Shown in pieces: positions 40,063 through 50,393 of a stretch of 64,000 nt of DNA. The notes beneath the pieces are model-generated. The model did not search any database, was not told the DNA's origin, and worked only from the letters and a program-made list of their open reading frames with translations. A program made the position numbers and the translations under genes. Position 1 is the first letter of the stretch; each line of letters starts with the position of its first letter. The stretch comes from Phytoseiulus persimilis (taxonomy: Eukaryota > Arthropoda > Arachnida > Mesostigmata > Phytoseiidae): assembly GCA_037576195.1 (NCBI GenBank), contig CM075102.1, forward strand, positions 8,184,001 through 8,248,000, read 5' to 3'.

Positions 40063-41574
40063 GATCCAAGATTCTCCAACCCCACAGAGTACTTGATCAT
40101 AAGGCCATGACATGGTGCGGTCCGCAGGCACACAGGGAGTGGACCGCAGGCCGCACTCTCCCCACCCGTGCAGTAGGATGTATGAATAATGAAAGGCGAT
40201 TTTCGAAGGCCGGGAGTAAAGAAATTTCATAATAAATAGCCTCGAAGCTCATCTTCAATTTATTCGGACGTCAATCAGCTTTACGCCCACTGTTGTAGAC
40301 TAGGGCATTTTCGCTCGCTCATTTTTCATTACATTTTTTTTTACATTCCCATTGCCGAAATTCCGATTGACAATTTCTGGGTCTATACAATTTCAAGCAT
40401 TGATCATTATGTACATGTGCAACCGAGCCAAGAAGCCTTGTCTATATTATTACTTTTCCCAACTGAACCGTTTACAATGTTTGTATATGTGTATATATAA
40501 TATTTATAGAGGTGAAGCTATATGATACTCGCCTTCTGGGGAATCATATCATTAAATAAAATGGATGACCGACAGCGTCGAAGCAATGAAGCGTTCAACC
40601 GCCCCGCGATGAACCCGTTGTCCGGACTACTGTACAAACAGTGCCGTGTTCCGATCATGGAAATCATATTTGCTGATAAGGATGTGATCGAGAATCGAAA
40701 ATACAGTGGGAGAAGAACAGTATCCGAATAGAACACGATGATCCACACCGGCTGGAAAGTTGGAGCAGGTTGGCTTCTAGAGAGTACATTGTGCCTAGAT
40801 ACTCATCTACGGGGTCCGGCGAGCCGAACTGAGAAAAGTTTCCGAGCGAGTCCAAGTCCTCCTTTCGATGTCCGCTTCCCGTCTACGATCGCGGCAAGGC
40901 TCAACACGATAGTCGACTCGGTTCCTGTCTAACGGCACGGAGCAGCGGGAATCTAATTATTTCACAGATATAAGGTATTTTCCTTCGAATGATTCGCGGG
41001 TATTTGTCGGATGTGTTCGATATGAGCGGGATGAGGTTGTAAGATGAAGCTTCCAATTCACATTATGGCTGCTGAACCGTCAAAAGGAGACGGTGAGACG
41101 ACTGGATGACACAATGAGTGAGAAAACCGGGAGATGTCATGGATGATGAAGAGACTTGATATTTGGCTGTCGCCGGACGGCCGCTTTGTGGTGCGGCTTG
41201 GCGACGAATTTGTCTCATCCTTATGTAACAGCGAACATTGCATCAAGAAAGGCGTCTCGCCCAAATAAATGTGGGTTTGCTTATTCTCCGAGGAGAATTC
41301 AGTGGCTAAGTTACTGGACAACGTCGCTGTCCTTATAGCTTGTGTGGAAGGTCGTCTCTCCTCTTGAAAACGTCCAACAACACTTCCTCCGTTACGGTCG
41401 GGGAAGCCGAAATGATGACCATCTTCGATTGAATTAAAATTGACTTCACAAGTGCTCCACAACGGCTACGATGCTATGCGAGGGGAGGGAGAGACGGAAA
41501 AAAACGTCGGGCACTACCTGCTCCACTCCTATTCCTACATGCATATATACGCCGTGCTGCTCTGTTTTCGTTGT
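40063..41574. other. Downstream flank of PCIF1
   Basis: No gene recognised. Probably includes the PCIF1 3' UTR at its right end. A TTTATT (minus-strand AATAAA) lies near 40258, 1.3 kb past the stop, too far to assign with confidence. A small inverted pair TGCGGTCC/GGACCGCA lies near 40116-40140. Confidence 0.3.
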
Positions 41575-44500
41575 TCAGATTTTTCGATTCTGAGGTTGAG
41601 TCGCGGGGGCCACCATTACTGGAATGTGGCTTTCCTCACGAAGTGAGTCGAGACCGATTTTGAACGCATCCCGAAGCGCCTCTATCCTCTCAGGCGTTGG
41701 ACCCCAGTGCGCGTAACCGGCATCGTTTTGGAGGAAATAGATGTCCATGCTGAAGTTTGGCTTGAACAAGATGTCCGACCGGCTGATCATGTGCTGGAAT
41801 CCGTGTCGGAGCTCGTAATCGAAGGATGGCAACGAGATCTGTTCTCTCTTGTATCGAGAAGTTTGGAGTTTGTTCAATGCTTGCTCCGACGTTTCGGAGA
41901 TCGGCTCTTGGGTGAAGATGATGAACGATAGGGGTTCCTTGCCGTGCAAGAACATCACATTAGAAAAGTTGGGCTCAGCCTTCCTCAACATTAGAACGAT
42001 CGCTTCAGAGGGCTTCGGTGGACCTACCTGGGTCTGCGAGAGCAATTTCTCAACGTGGCGGACTGTCTCCATGAGGAGCTCTTCGACATCGGGGGGATGC
42101 AGCTGGATCGATCCGCACAACGGATGGAACTTCAGGAAATCCCCGCGAGATCCGAAGAAACCGTCAGTGTCGGGATAAGGAGAGCAGTACTGCCTTGGAT
42201 GGGTATCGAGTGGAAATTTAGTTGCATGTTATGTGAGGATCTCGACTGGGTACGTGCAGCTCTTCCAGCACCTCAACAATGACTAAAATAAACAACTAGA
42301 CTCCTAAGCCTAGCACCTCTGAGCCCAGAGTCTGAATTCACTCACTTGAAGTAGCAGTTCAAGGGCGATGCGAATCCTTCAAAAGTGACTCCGAAGTGTC
42401 GGTGCAAGGCGTGCATGACCGAACTCGGGAGACTACAGTGCAACAGGTGTACGGTGCTCTGAGGATCGACGCTCTGACCCAACGAGAACAGAGAATGGTA
42501 TCTTTTGATCATCGAGTACACTCGAGACAGAAAGAACTCAAACTTCCGATCGTCTCCGCAGCTGACTCGATACAGTTGTTCCTGGTCGGGGAGAATGAGA
42601 GAACTCCATCAATCGGACGGAACTCGACACTCGACATTATTGAGAGAATCAATAGGATCGAATAGCAGGGCAATGATGCTCACCAGCTTCTGGAAGTAAA
42701 GAGTTCCGAGCCGCGTCACTTCTCCTTTGTATTTCAGGAGCGTGGCCGGATAGCTCTCTCTTGTATCGTAGCAGATCTCGACACACGGCGTCAATGTTTT
42801 GGGATATGATAGCGCCAGCTGTACAGGGTAGCAGTGCACACGTTTCTGGCTGGCCACACGTAGCGGCGCCGTCAGCTCTAGAATGGACGCAGGATTCAAA
42901 CTTTTGGAAGTTAGCACGGATCTGGGGTTTTTGAACTTCGAATCAGACTCGACGAATAGACAGCGGTTCGCAGGGGACAAATGCGGGCCAGCTGAGGGAT
43001 TCACCTTCGATTCCGTGCGCGTTCAGCGCTTGCCAATGCTTCGTATGAATCTTCTTCGCGTACTCCGAACTGAGATTGTAGATCTTGCTGCAAATGCCCT
43101 CGACGGATGTGCGAGCAACCTGGTTAAGGTGTGATTGACATTGTTTCCTCAAGTGGTTGAGTCGTTCGGTGTGATCCTCGTAGGTTGCGTTCACCGTTCG
43201 CCGTAGCCAGCTGAAGGCATCTTCGACGTTCCACTTGACGACCTTCCGGCTTTCGGGACTCGCGTTTCTGGACTCGATCATTTTCTTCGCGGCCTCAGCG
43301 TAACGGGCAAGCTGTTTCCGGGCATCGCCGGGAAATTTAGGTTTGATGAGTTTGATTGGGATATCAGCCATGATCTCACGGTACATCAGCTGCGAAATCT
43401 CGGGAAGGCACTGACTCGGAAGGACGGGTTCCGTTCCTCTATCAACGGTTTTCCGTTCCACAAGCCACCGAACGAACGAATCGCGAGGACACTCGATGCC
43501 CTCCCGTGAATGACACATTTCGGAATATTGCTGCTTCAGCTTGTGGAGGAGAACCGCCCTGAACACTTCTATCTCGGGGAGGGGCGGCGGCATGTTCGAC
43601 GGTGACTTCTCGTACATCATAACATTGGAGCCGACCTCGAGATCAAATGGTCCGTTCAACCAAGTTTGGCCACTTCTCTTCGCCGGGCTCTCGGCTTCTA
43701 GAGGTGGAGCGTGTCTCTTCTGAGGTGTGCCTTGGTGAACGTGAGGATGCGGAGCGCTCTGATGCGGAGGGGTTGGGGGCAGTTCGGAGGGTCCCGAAAT
43801 GCCCAACGGGTCCGTTAGGGGATCGTACTGGAAACATCGAACGGATTTCTGAGTCAACGTCTGTTCTGGGATATCCGGGATCCAGGTAGGAAATGACCGG
43901 CTCGGGCCTGTTGCCCCAATCGGGTTAGAAACTCACACCACTACTGCCCGGCAGCGGCGGCATCTCCCACAAGCTCTCGCTGGTGATTTTATTGAAGTAG
44001 TACCAGCGGTTCTCCCGTTTCGAGTGGAACCTCCTCCATCCCTGATTCAGGAGTTCGGGAGGCAGGTCGTGACTCGGATCCTCGCGATTCCATTGCGGCT
44101 CTTTGCGATCATTCAACGGTGGCGTGAGATATGGATGCGCGGTCTGCTCCTTGGCCGGTGAGGACAACTGCAAGCAAGAGGAAACATTGCAACTCGTCAC
44201 AAAGCCAGAATCCACAATCAAAAGCCGCCGCTTCGATCGAGCAGACGTTATTCAAGGTCAGCGCAAACAGCGCTCTCCGCACAGCGCGCTGCGTGTCTGT
44301 TGGCGGTTAGCGCGCTCGCTGGGCTGCCCTGGCTGCGAGGCTTTCGAATTCTGCGGCCCCACGGGCGTGCACTCTCCCGAAAAGTCTTCCTTCATATGTT
44401 ATCGCGACTTATGTCAGGTGAAGATGAGGGTTAACTTGGTTTGGGCAGAAAACAAGTCTCATTCTGGATAATCGTGTACGTTGTACGTACCTGTGACGCC

Positions 44501-44631
44501 GCATTTATGCCCCACGGATCATCATGAATGACCTGCTTCGAGTCTGGATTCCCTGAGGAGCCTCCTGCAGCAGCTCTCTTCAACTCGAGTTGGTGCGAGT
44601 TGAACAAGGATTGAAAACTGGCGTCTGACAT
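41575..44631 (-). CDS. PCIF1: PCIF1 (CAPAM) cap-adenosine methyltransferase family protein, six exons
   Basis: Family function: binds the phosphorylated RNA polymerase II CTD through a WW domain; in vertebrates it methylates N6 of a 2'-O-methylated cap-adjacent adenosine. Coding exons, minus strand: 44631-44491, 44167-43937, 43827-43005, 42877-42684, 42581-42346, 42193-41575. All splice at GT-AG with consistent phases and give 747 residues (human about 704). The start chosen is the ATG of MSDASF; the GTG just upstream is not a credible start. WW domain at about 82-118 (W91, W114, ENRWYYFNK). Downstream similarity to human PCIF1 is continuous: [77 protein letters not shown]. The catalytic NPPF motif is replaced by HPPD (574-577), so the protein may be catalytically dead. 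Confidence 0.95.
42108..42119 (-). other. Expected position of the PCIF1 catalytic NPPF motif
   Basis: On the minus strand the codons after GGATCGATCCAGCTG read CAT CCC CCC GAT (H-P-P-D, residues 574-577), within [13 protein letters not shown]. Human PCIF1 has NPPF here, within SFEANPPFCEEL. The first and last residues of the motif have both changed while the flanking residues align. Coordinates of these 12 bases are approximate to a few bases. Confidence 0.85.
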
Positions 44632-45932
44632 CGTCCGTGCACGCACAACACGAAAACTGAGTCTGTGTCACGGCCACTATCTTTCGAGCCGAAGGCGCCA
44701 CGAATTCGATCTCCTGGCTGCACTACTTGCGAGCTACGAGTAACAGCGGACGTAACAATGGGCTGACGGAGTTTCCATACCCTGCAACACGAAAATTAGT
44801 CTCCGTAAGCATCGGGAGTCTACACTGTCGAGCTTCCCGACTGGAGGAGCTCTGGCACAACAGTGAGGCTCGACGCAAACGCTACAGCCGACGTCGGAGC
44901 GCAGCGATTCGGTAACGAGTTTAGACTCTTGATTGGTTAGCTTTCTTCCAGAGAGAAACCTGTTCCGCCAGGTCGCAGCGCGTCTGCGGCGGCCGCTGCC
45001 GCCGAAGTTGTTGTTATATGCGTTCGTAGTTGGTTTGCCACACACGGCGAGCTCGGCTCGGTGTCGTTTGCTTGCAGATGATGCCGCTCATATATATCGA
45101 TAGCCGAGAGGACACTACACCACCTCACACCTACAACTAACCACTGGAAGCTGGTCGTATTGGTTGACAGAAGTCAGGCCGGTCGCTCACTCGGTCGACG
45201 GACCGTTGTTGATAAACAACTGCACGAGTCGATCTCCTTCAAGCGAGCAGAGACGCGGACCTCCCGACAGCAACCATTTTCAACGAGTACTAAAGCCAGC
45301 GCTGCTTTGCTAGCGCCGCCTGCCTGCGTTTGAGCTTGTCACGTGACCTGCGCGGCTGAGCTGCGCCGCGCCAAAATTTAAGTTCTCCCTCAATTGGCGA
45401 GGTCTAGCTCGTGCCCCGACAGGGTTTGGGGTACTCAGCCAAAGCCGTGGCATTGAGTGTAACGCATAGGGTAGAAAATGTCGAGGAACTCGATGCGATG
45501 GCTTCATTGACATTCCCACGCCCTGAGGCGTCTTGAGCCGCGGTGCAGTCGAATGGCCTGAGTGGCTATCCCGGAAACTCATCTCATCGTAGATGGTGGG
45601 ATTCGCTGACTCGTTAGACGTTAACCGAGTCCGATGGAGGGAGGGGGGTACAGGAAGCGGACTGCCACCAGCAGCACACACCTGGAGGCAGAGATTTCGC
45701 GAGACGATGGATGAATTGAATCGATAAGGATGAAACAAAGTGAATATAACATGGGACAAAAAGATGAGATAAACTATACGAACGTTCTAATCGAAGTGAC
45801 AGGCATTGTTGCGCACCGATGAGGAGTCGAGCTGTCCGCCAGCTCCGCACCACTCAGACTACACTACACAGAAAAATCGGCGGCATCCCAAGCGGACCGG
45901 TCGAGATTAAGCGCTGAGTTCGATGCCTACCG
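44632..45932. other. PCIF1 upstream region
   Basis: Presumed promoter and 5' UTR of PCIF1 nearest the gene, with a DRE-like site at 45095-45102. A minus-strand frame at 45759-45310 is open for 149 codons (Pro/Arg/Ser-rich, no recognised motif); I do not call it a gene. GCC/GGC-rich sequence at 44970-45010 would code only simple runs. Confidence 0.35.
45095..45102. promoter_or_regulatory. DRE-like palindrome TATCGATA upstream of PCIF1
   Basis: TATCGATA lies about 465 bp upstream of the PCIF1 start codon, preceded by TATA repeats. It matches the DNA replication-related element bound by DREF in insect housekeeping promoters. A single 8-mer match is weak evidence by itself; distance and gene type are compatible. 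Confidence 0.3.
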
Positions 45933-45974
45933 CTAACGCTGTAGCTTATCGTAAGCGATAAGCTACAGCGTTAG
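45933..45974. repeat. Perfect hairpin: 19-bp stem, 4-nt loop
   Basis: CTAACGCTGTAGCTTATCG, loop TAAG, then its exact reverse complement. The pairing does not continue outward. It lies about 1.3 kb upstream of PCIF1 in sequence with no gene. The stem contains CGATA on both arms. It is shorter than a typical miRNA precursor; it could be a cruciform-forming site, a decayed palindromic element or a protein-binding site. Confidence 0.85.
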
Positions 45975-46710
45975 AGTCGGTCTTATTGTCGTAGGCGCGA
46001 GGCAGAGCGGATCCCTCAAACCTCTGTTGGAGGAAGCCGATCAGCTTCCCGTTGGGAACCTTTCGGAGAGGCTATCGTGATCCATGAAGTCCTCTTTGCT
46101 TACGTGTGGGGCGCCTTGGTATAGCTCAGAATCCAAGCCACGGATAGTTCGCATCTTATCCGGGAATGACACAGCCAAGGAAGATCAAATCGCTCCCTTG
46201 AGATCTGCACCCTAGTGTTTGAAGGATATCTCGAGTGTACTGTGAGGTCCTCGGAATGCGACTTTCCAACCCTGTTCGATTTAAAGAGCCGAGTTCTACA
46301 CATTCCATCAGCACGTCAGTACAGTGTGACTCATGTTGGATTCACAGGACATCCTCCCCCTGATTTATCAGGAGAACCAAAACGTCAGCCTGGGATTTCA
46401 TCTATATTGAGTTTTGTCGGCCCGAAAAGAATACTGGCATCGGAAATTGGGTTTCCCGAGGACCGCTGAATCAAGTTGGGAACCGTCGATTGAGGTGAGC
46501 TGTGAGAGGCTCCCTCCAACCATCCAGATCGGAACAAATCGAGGCCGCTCGGCGAATATAGGCGTACTTAGAGAACTGTCTTTCAACGCCCGAGCACGGC
46601 TGGTTATTGGGACAGATCTTTTTCATTCTCTCGTGGCTCATGACTGGTGGATCATAGCGGTACACTCAGAGGCGGATTCAACAGAAAGCTGAAGGAGGCT
46701 ATGGCTTGGG

Positions 46711-46778
46711 GCGGCAGATTTTCGGCGGCGGCAGACTTTCGGAGGGCTTGATTCTTTGAGAGCGGCAGATTTTCGAAG
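46711..46778. repeat. Short minisatellite with 17-bp spacing
   Basis: GCGGCAGATTTTCG-like units start at 46711, 46728 and 46762, spacings of 17 and 34; a decayed unit fits at 46745. Otherwise nothing is seen in this intergenic stretch. Confidence 0.5.
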
Positions 46779-47258
46779 GAGTGATCAGTGGCGGATCCGG
46801 GACTGACTCAAGGCGGGGCCGTTGTAGATTTCAGATGGAACTTATAACTTTTGCCCCTTGCTCTCGGTGGTCATAACTGGGAAAATTAGTTTCGGACTCA
46901 AGAAATGAGGGAGCGTACGCTGTTATCGAGCTTTTGGGGGCTTCCAAACAGTAACAGGATCGAATTTCAAAGTTCTGTTCCCGCGAAAAATCGCACCATG
47001 CCGGGGCGTTAATTCGCCCGGAGTTTTAACTCAATGCTTCCCGTCGTGACCATCGATAACAGACTATCCGCAGAGGACTGTACAGTCGATTCCAACCAAG
47101 TGAGATTGATAACTTGACACCGAGAGCAGATTACAACGCCCATGAACACCGTCAAGTTTTCGATCCGGCTCCGTCGGATTCGACTGTCCAGTCTTCTGCG
47201 GTTAGTAATGGACCGAGCCAGTACTGGAAGTGTCGACCCGAAACTCCTCAAGTGACAA

Positions 47259-47466
47259 ACCCTAAAATCCCGCAGATAACGAACCCTCTTTTTCGATTTT
47301 TTTCCGAAAAAGACGCATCTGATAACGAGCTCATCAGATGATGGAACAACCGGATAACTAACTCGTCTGAGAACGAGCTCACCAGGCAGCGAACTCGGCA
47401 GATAACGATCTCATCTGACGCGTTTTTTTGTGAAAATATGGTTCGTTATCTGCGGGATTCTAGGGT
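47259..47466. mobile_element. Fold-back/MITE-like element with 27-bp terminal inverted repeats
   Basis: The arms are 47259-47285 and 47440-47466 and match at 26 of 27 positions; each contains ATCCCGCAGATAACGAACC read inward. Between them the unit GATAACGAGCTC recurs in degenerate form (near 47320, 47353, 47372 and 47401). No clear target-site duplication at either edge, so the element type is not assigned and it may be old. No ORF. Confidence 0.7.
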
Positions 47467-49197
47467 AGAATACACGAAGCGTCCGCTTCCGCTTCAACTG
47501 TGTTAGCATTGAGCTCAGATAGATGAGAGTCTCTGGTTGGAGGGGCCACTGTGCATGTCGCTTGAAAAAATCGAGGAGGGGGCCTTGGGTGGTGATCTCC
47601 AAAATCAGTCTCCGGGTACATCGGAGGAACAGAAGTGCATCGGAAACGATCCAGTTCGTCCCAATCATTGAGCTGAACCCTCAGAGCTAAGTAATCCCGC
47701 GATGAATCGGCCCCTCGTTGCGAACAGGAATTTGATGATGGAGTCTGAGATTTTCTGACTCGGGCATCTCAAGAGGGGTGTTCGAGGCAAACGCTTGAAT
47801 TCTCGCCGTGGTCTATGAAGCTTGTCTTGTCGCTATCAATCCATCGAAAGTACCCGAGGGACGCTAGTGCGCAACTCCGCAGGGGTTCTCTCGTGTGACG
47901 AACGCCGGTACACACTGTATTTAAACTCGACTCAATTCCTCTCCATCTGAAAGGGTGAGACTCCGAGCTCAAGGAAGCTTTCTGAGGAACTGTTAATATG
48001 ATTTTCGATTCTATCATGGAGATATCATCCGTGGAGACTTCTGGAGTTATTACGAACCCAAAGGCCGCCTTCCCCAGCTGCATACCTACTTCGCTGACCG
48101 TCTCGTCGTTATACGTAGCTATTTCGAGAGGTCGTTGCCAAGTACAACTAATTTTAGAATTTACAGACAACCGGATCGCAACGTTTTCCGGCGTTCTGAA
48201 AACACATCAGCGGCACAGTTAATATCTATTGGGAGTTTCAGTACAGGAATACCCCGAGCAGTGCGGTGTCAACCATGCAGGTTCGCTGTAGTGCGGTTTT
48301 TCCGCAACGTGATGACCGCCGCTGTCTCCGCAACTCAGCGAGACATTCGCGTCGACGTAAATTCAATGAAACAGAATGGCGAGTCAAAACCGACCGATTT
48401 GAAGGAAGACTCGAAAGGATGAGAGGATTAATAGCACGGACTCAAGGCTGCGTTTTTGCATAGTGTGGTCCCGATTTCCCGTAAGATTCGAGAGCCACAG
48501 GTACGCCTGATTAGCCGCAGTCCCTTCAAGGGAGAGGAAGCATTCGAGATGAGTCAGAATTTTGCAAGTTGAAGTCATCGATCGGGAGACGGGGCATGGA
48601 CATACGAGTTTTCGTCCCTCGACCTTTTCGTGGACCAGCCAAGGAAGCATGCCTGCACGGGGCCTGTATAACAGTCCCAGCTGGATCGCAATTCAGAATT
48701 CGGAAAGAACTGGAATCTTGGATTTGGAAACAGCTGAAAATGTGATTTCGGGAACAAATGAGTCTTTTGAATCCCAGGAAAAAAACGGAAATTCAGAAAT
48801 TCGAAGGAAGAACGGAAGTTTCGAGTTTGAACGAACTGAAAAATTGAGAACAGCATTTAGGTCTTAAGAATTCTGTTCTTTTCTTTACATCTCCCCAATT
48901 GTATTCTCGGCTCGTCTGAACGTTGTCCCAATGGGTCGAAGGAGAGGCTTTCAGTGTATCCGAACCTTGAAATATTTTTTTTTCCGTGCGCTCTCCGATA
49001 TCAGGCTCGTGAGGGAGAAATCCTGAGAGCATTCTGAAAACAGCTTGCATTCAGATCTCCTCGGCTGTTAGCGGAGAAAAAATCGCAAGCAAATCATTGA
49101 AAGCCAGGTGCAGGGTGGACCTAACGGGATTCCATCGAACATCGTCGAATTTCATCCCCATCGTGGAAATGAAAGTCAGCGCGTGGGAAGGATTTGA

Positions 49198-50136
49198 GTT
49201 TTCTCGACAGAACTTTGGCTGTTCCGCCGTGAAGAACCGACGTGCAGTCAAAGCCAGGCTGGCGAGAGGGTCTTTCGCAAGGTGCAGCGCTTCCACGGAA
49301 ACCCTCAGTTCATCTGGGAGGGAGAAAAAGAAAACCCCGCGTTTCGGATACCACCGCCTCTACCGAAGAAGTACCAGAAGTCAGCCAGACCAAGCAACAA
49401 TGGAAGAATGGACTTCGAGCAGAGTCGAGAGAAAGAGCAGCCCGCCAATTTCAAAATTTCCCCCGGTATTTTTTCCGCGGTCCTTCCGTTTGTCTGCCCG
49501 ATCGACCGCGAGTATTTCTTTCCGTCATTCAGTCAGCGAAGTCCGACCAGCGAAGAGCCAGCGACACAGCGCCAAGGCAGGAGCCGAGTATATCCAACCG
49601 AGCCGAGCAGCTCCGTCAGCCAACCAAATGGGTCAGGCTGGCACAAGAAGAAGAGAGGCCGCCGACCGCGGCACCACCTGGTGAATGCCAACGGAAACTC
49701 CCCAAGTCGATACCAACGAAGCTTCAACACAAAGAGCGGGCTGCACAACTACGGCGAATTCACGCACAAAACTTTGCATTTACCATCGTGCAGAAATCAC
49801 ATTTTATCGAAAGCGCGTCAGCAAACCGTGCGGCGAGATATCCCCTCCGAATCCATAATCACAGAGAGTTGGTCTGAGGCATTTACAAGAGCCCCTCTAC
49901 AATGGGGAGTCGATTTATGTAAAAGGGCAGCACATATTGAAAGGAGAGAGGTGGCGACTGACAACGTCGGCGACGACGACAACAGAGGTAGCAGCAGAGA
50001 CGATGCGATGACGATGTCGTCGACGACATGGAGCCCACGTAGGCGGAAGGGGAGCATGTGGACAAATAATAGTTTCAAAACGACGCTCCAGAGCGCAGAA
50101 AGCAGTGCGAAGACATATAGCGAGAGGTGGGAATAG
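49198..50136 (+). CDS. Unrecognised coding-like ORF, possible internal exon
   Basis: Open for 313 codons, which is long for this roughly 50% GC sequence. In the first half (to about 49730) CAG, GAG, AAG, AAC and TTC outnumber their synonyms, as in the recognised genes here; the second half loses that bias, so the real exon may end at CTG|GTGAAT near 49680. Visible features: a proline/basic stretch (AFRIPPPLPKKYQKS), a basic AT-hook-like KKKRGRRPRHH, and Ser/Asn/Arg-rich sequence. There is no ATG near its beginning, so an upstream exon or a later ATG (49409) would be needed. The two other plus frames are also unusually open here, which weakens the case. No family recognised; it could be a 5' UTR or non-coding. 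Confidence 0.3.
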   Translation, partial: VFSTELWLFRREEPTCSQSQAGERVFRKVQRFHGNPQFIWEGEKENPAFRIPPPLPKKYQKSARPSNNGRMDFEQSREKEQPANFKISPGIFSAVLPFVCPIDREYFFPSFSQRSPTSEEPATQRQGRSRVYPTEPSSSVSQPNGSGWHKKKRGRRPRHHLVNANGNSPSRYQRSFNTKSGLHNYGEFTHKTLHLPSCRNHILSKARQQTVRRDIPSESIITESWSEAFTRAPLQWGVDLCKRAAHIERREVATDNVGDDDNRGSSRDDAMTMSSTTWSPRRRKGSMWTNNSFKTTLQSAESSAKTYSERWE

Positions 50137-50347
50137 CTTAGAGCACCTGATGAGGGAATACTAGGCCGTACGTGAAATGTCGACTCGAACAGAAATCTGC
50201 ATGGAAGCGGGAAAGCAGCGCGATATCGGTTGTCAACAAGGGATCGAGGCAGAGAGTACGAGGCCGTTCGAGTGGCATTCCGCAGTTGATGACGACACGG
50301 TCGAATTTGCTCTCAAGTTTCCGTGCATCGCTCGATGATTCAGAAAG

Positions 50348-50393
50348 TTCATCACTGATACTACATTTCGTTCATCACTGATACTAAATTTCG
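50348..50393. repeat. 23-bp tandem duplication
   Basis: Two adjacent 23-bp units beginning TTCATCACTGATACT and differing at one position; a third unit is only begun (TTCAC). No function inferred. Confidence 0.75.

Larger units (their letters stand above)
45975..49197. other. Intergenic region between PCIF1 upstream sequence and the 49 kb ORF
   Basis: No recognised gene. It contains the 17-bp minisatellite (46711-46778), the fold-back element (47259-47466), and an A/G-rich degenerate stretch around 48690-48860 built from GGAAATTCGGAA-like words. The short ORFs show no family similarity. Confidence 0.4.

Noticed and set aside
42943-43004. PCIF1 exon 3 extended to the stop at 42943
   Set aside because: It crosses a GTGAAT donor; splicing to the acceptor at 42878-42880 restores alignment with PCIF1 (GIEELTAPL, then HCYPV).
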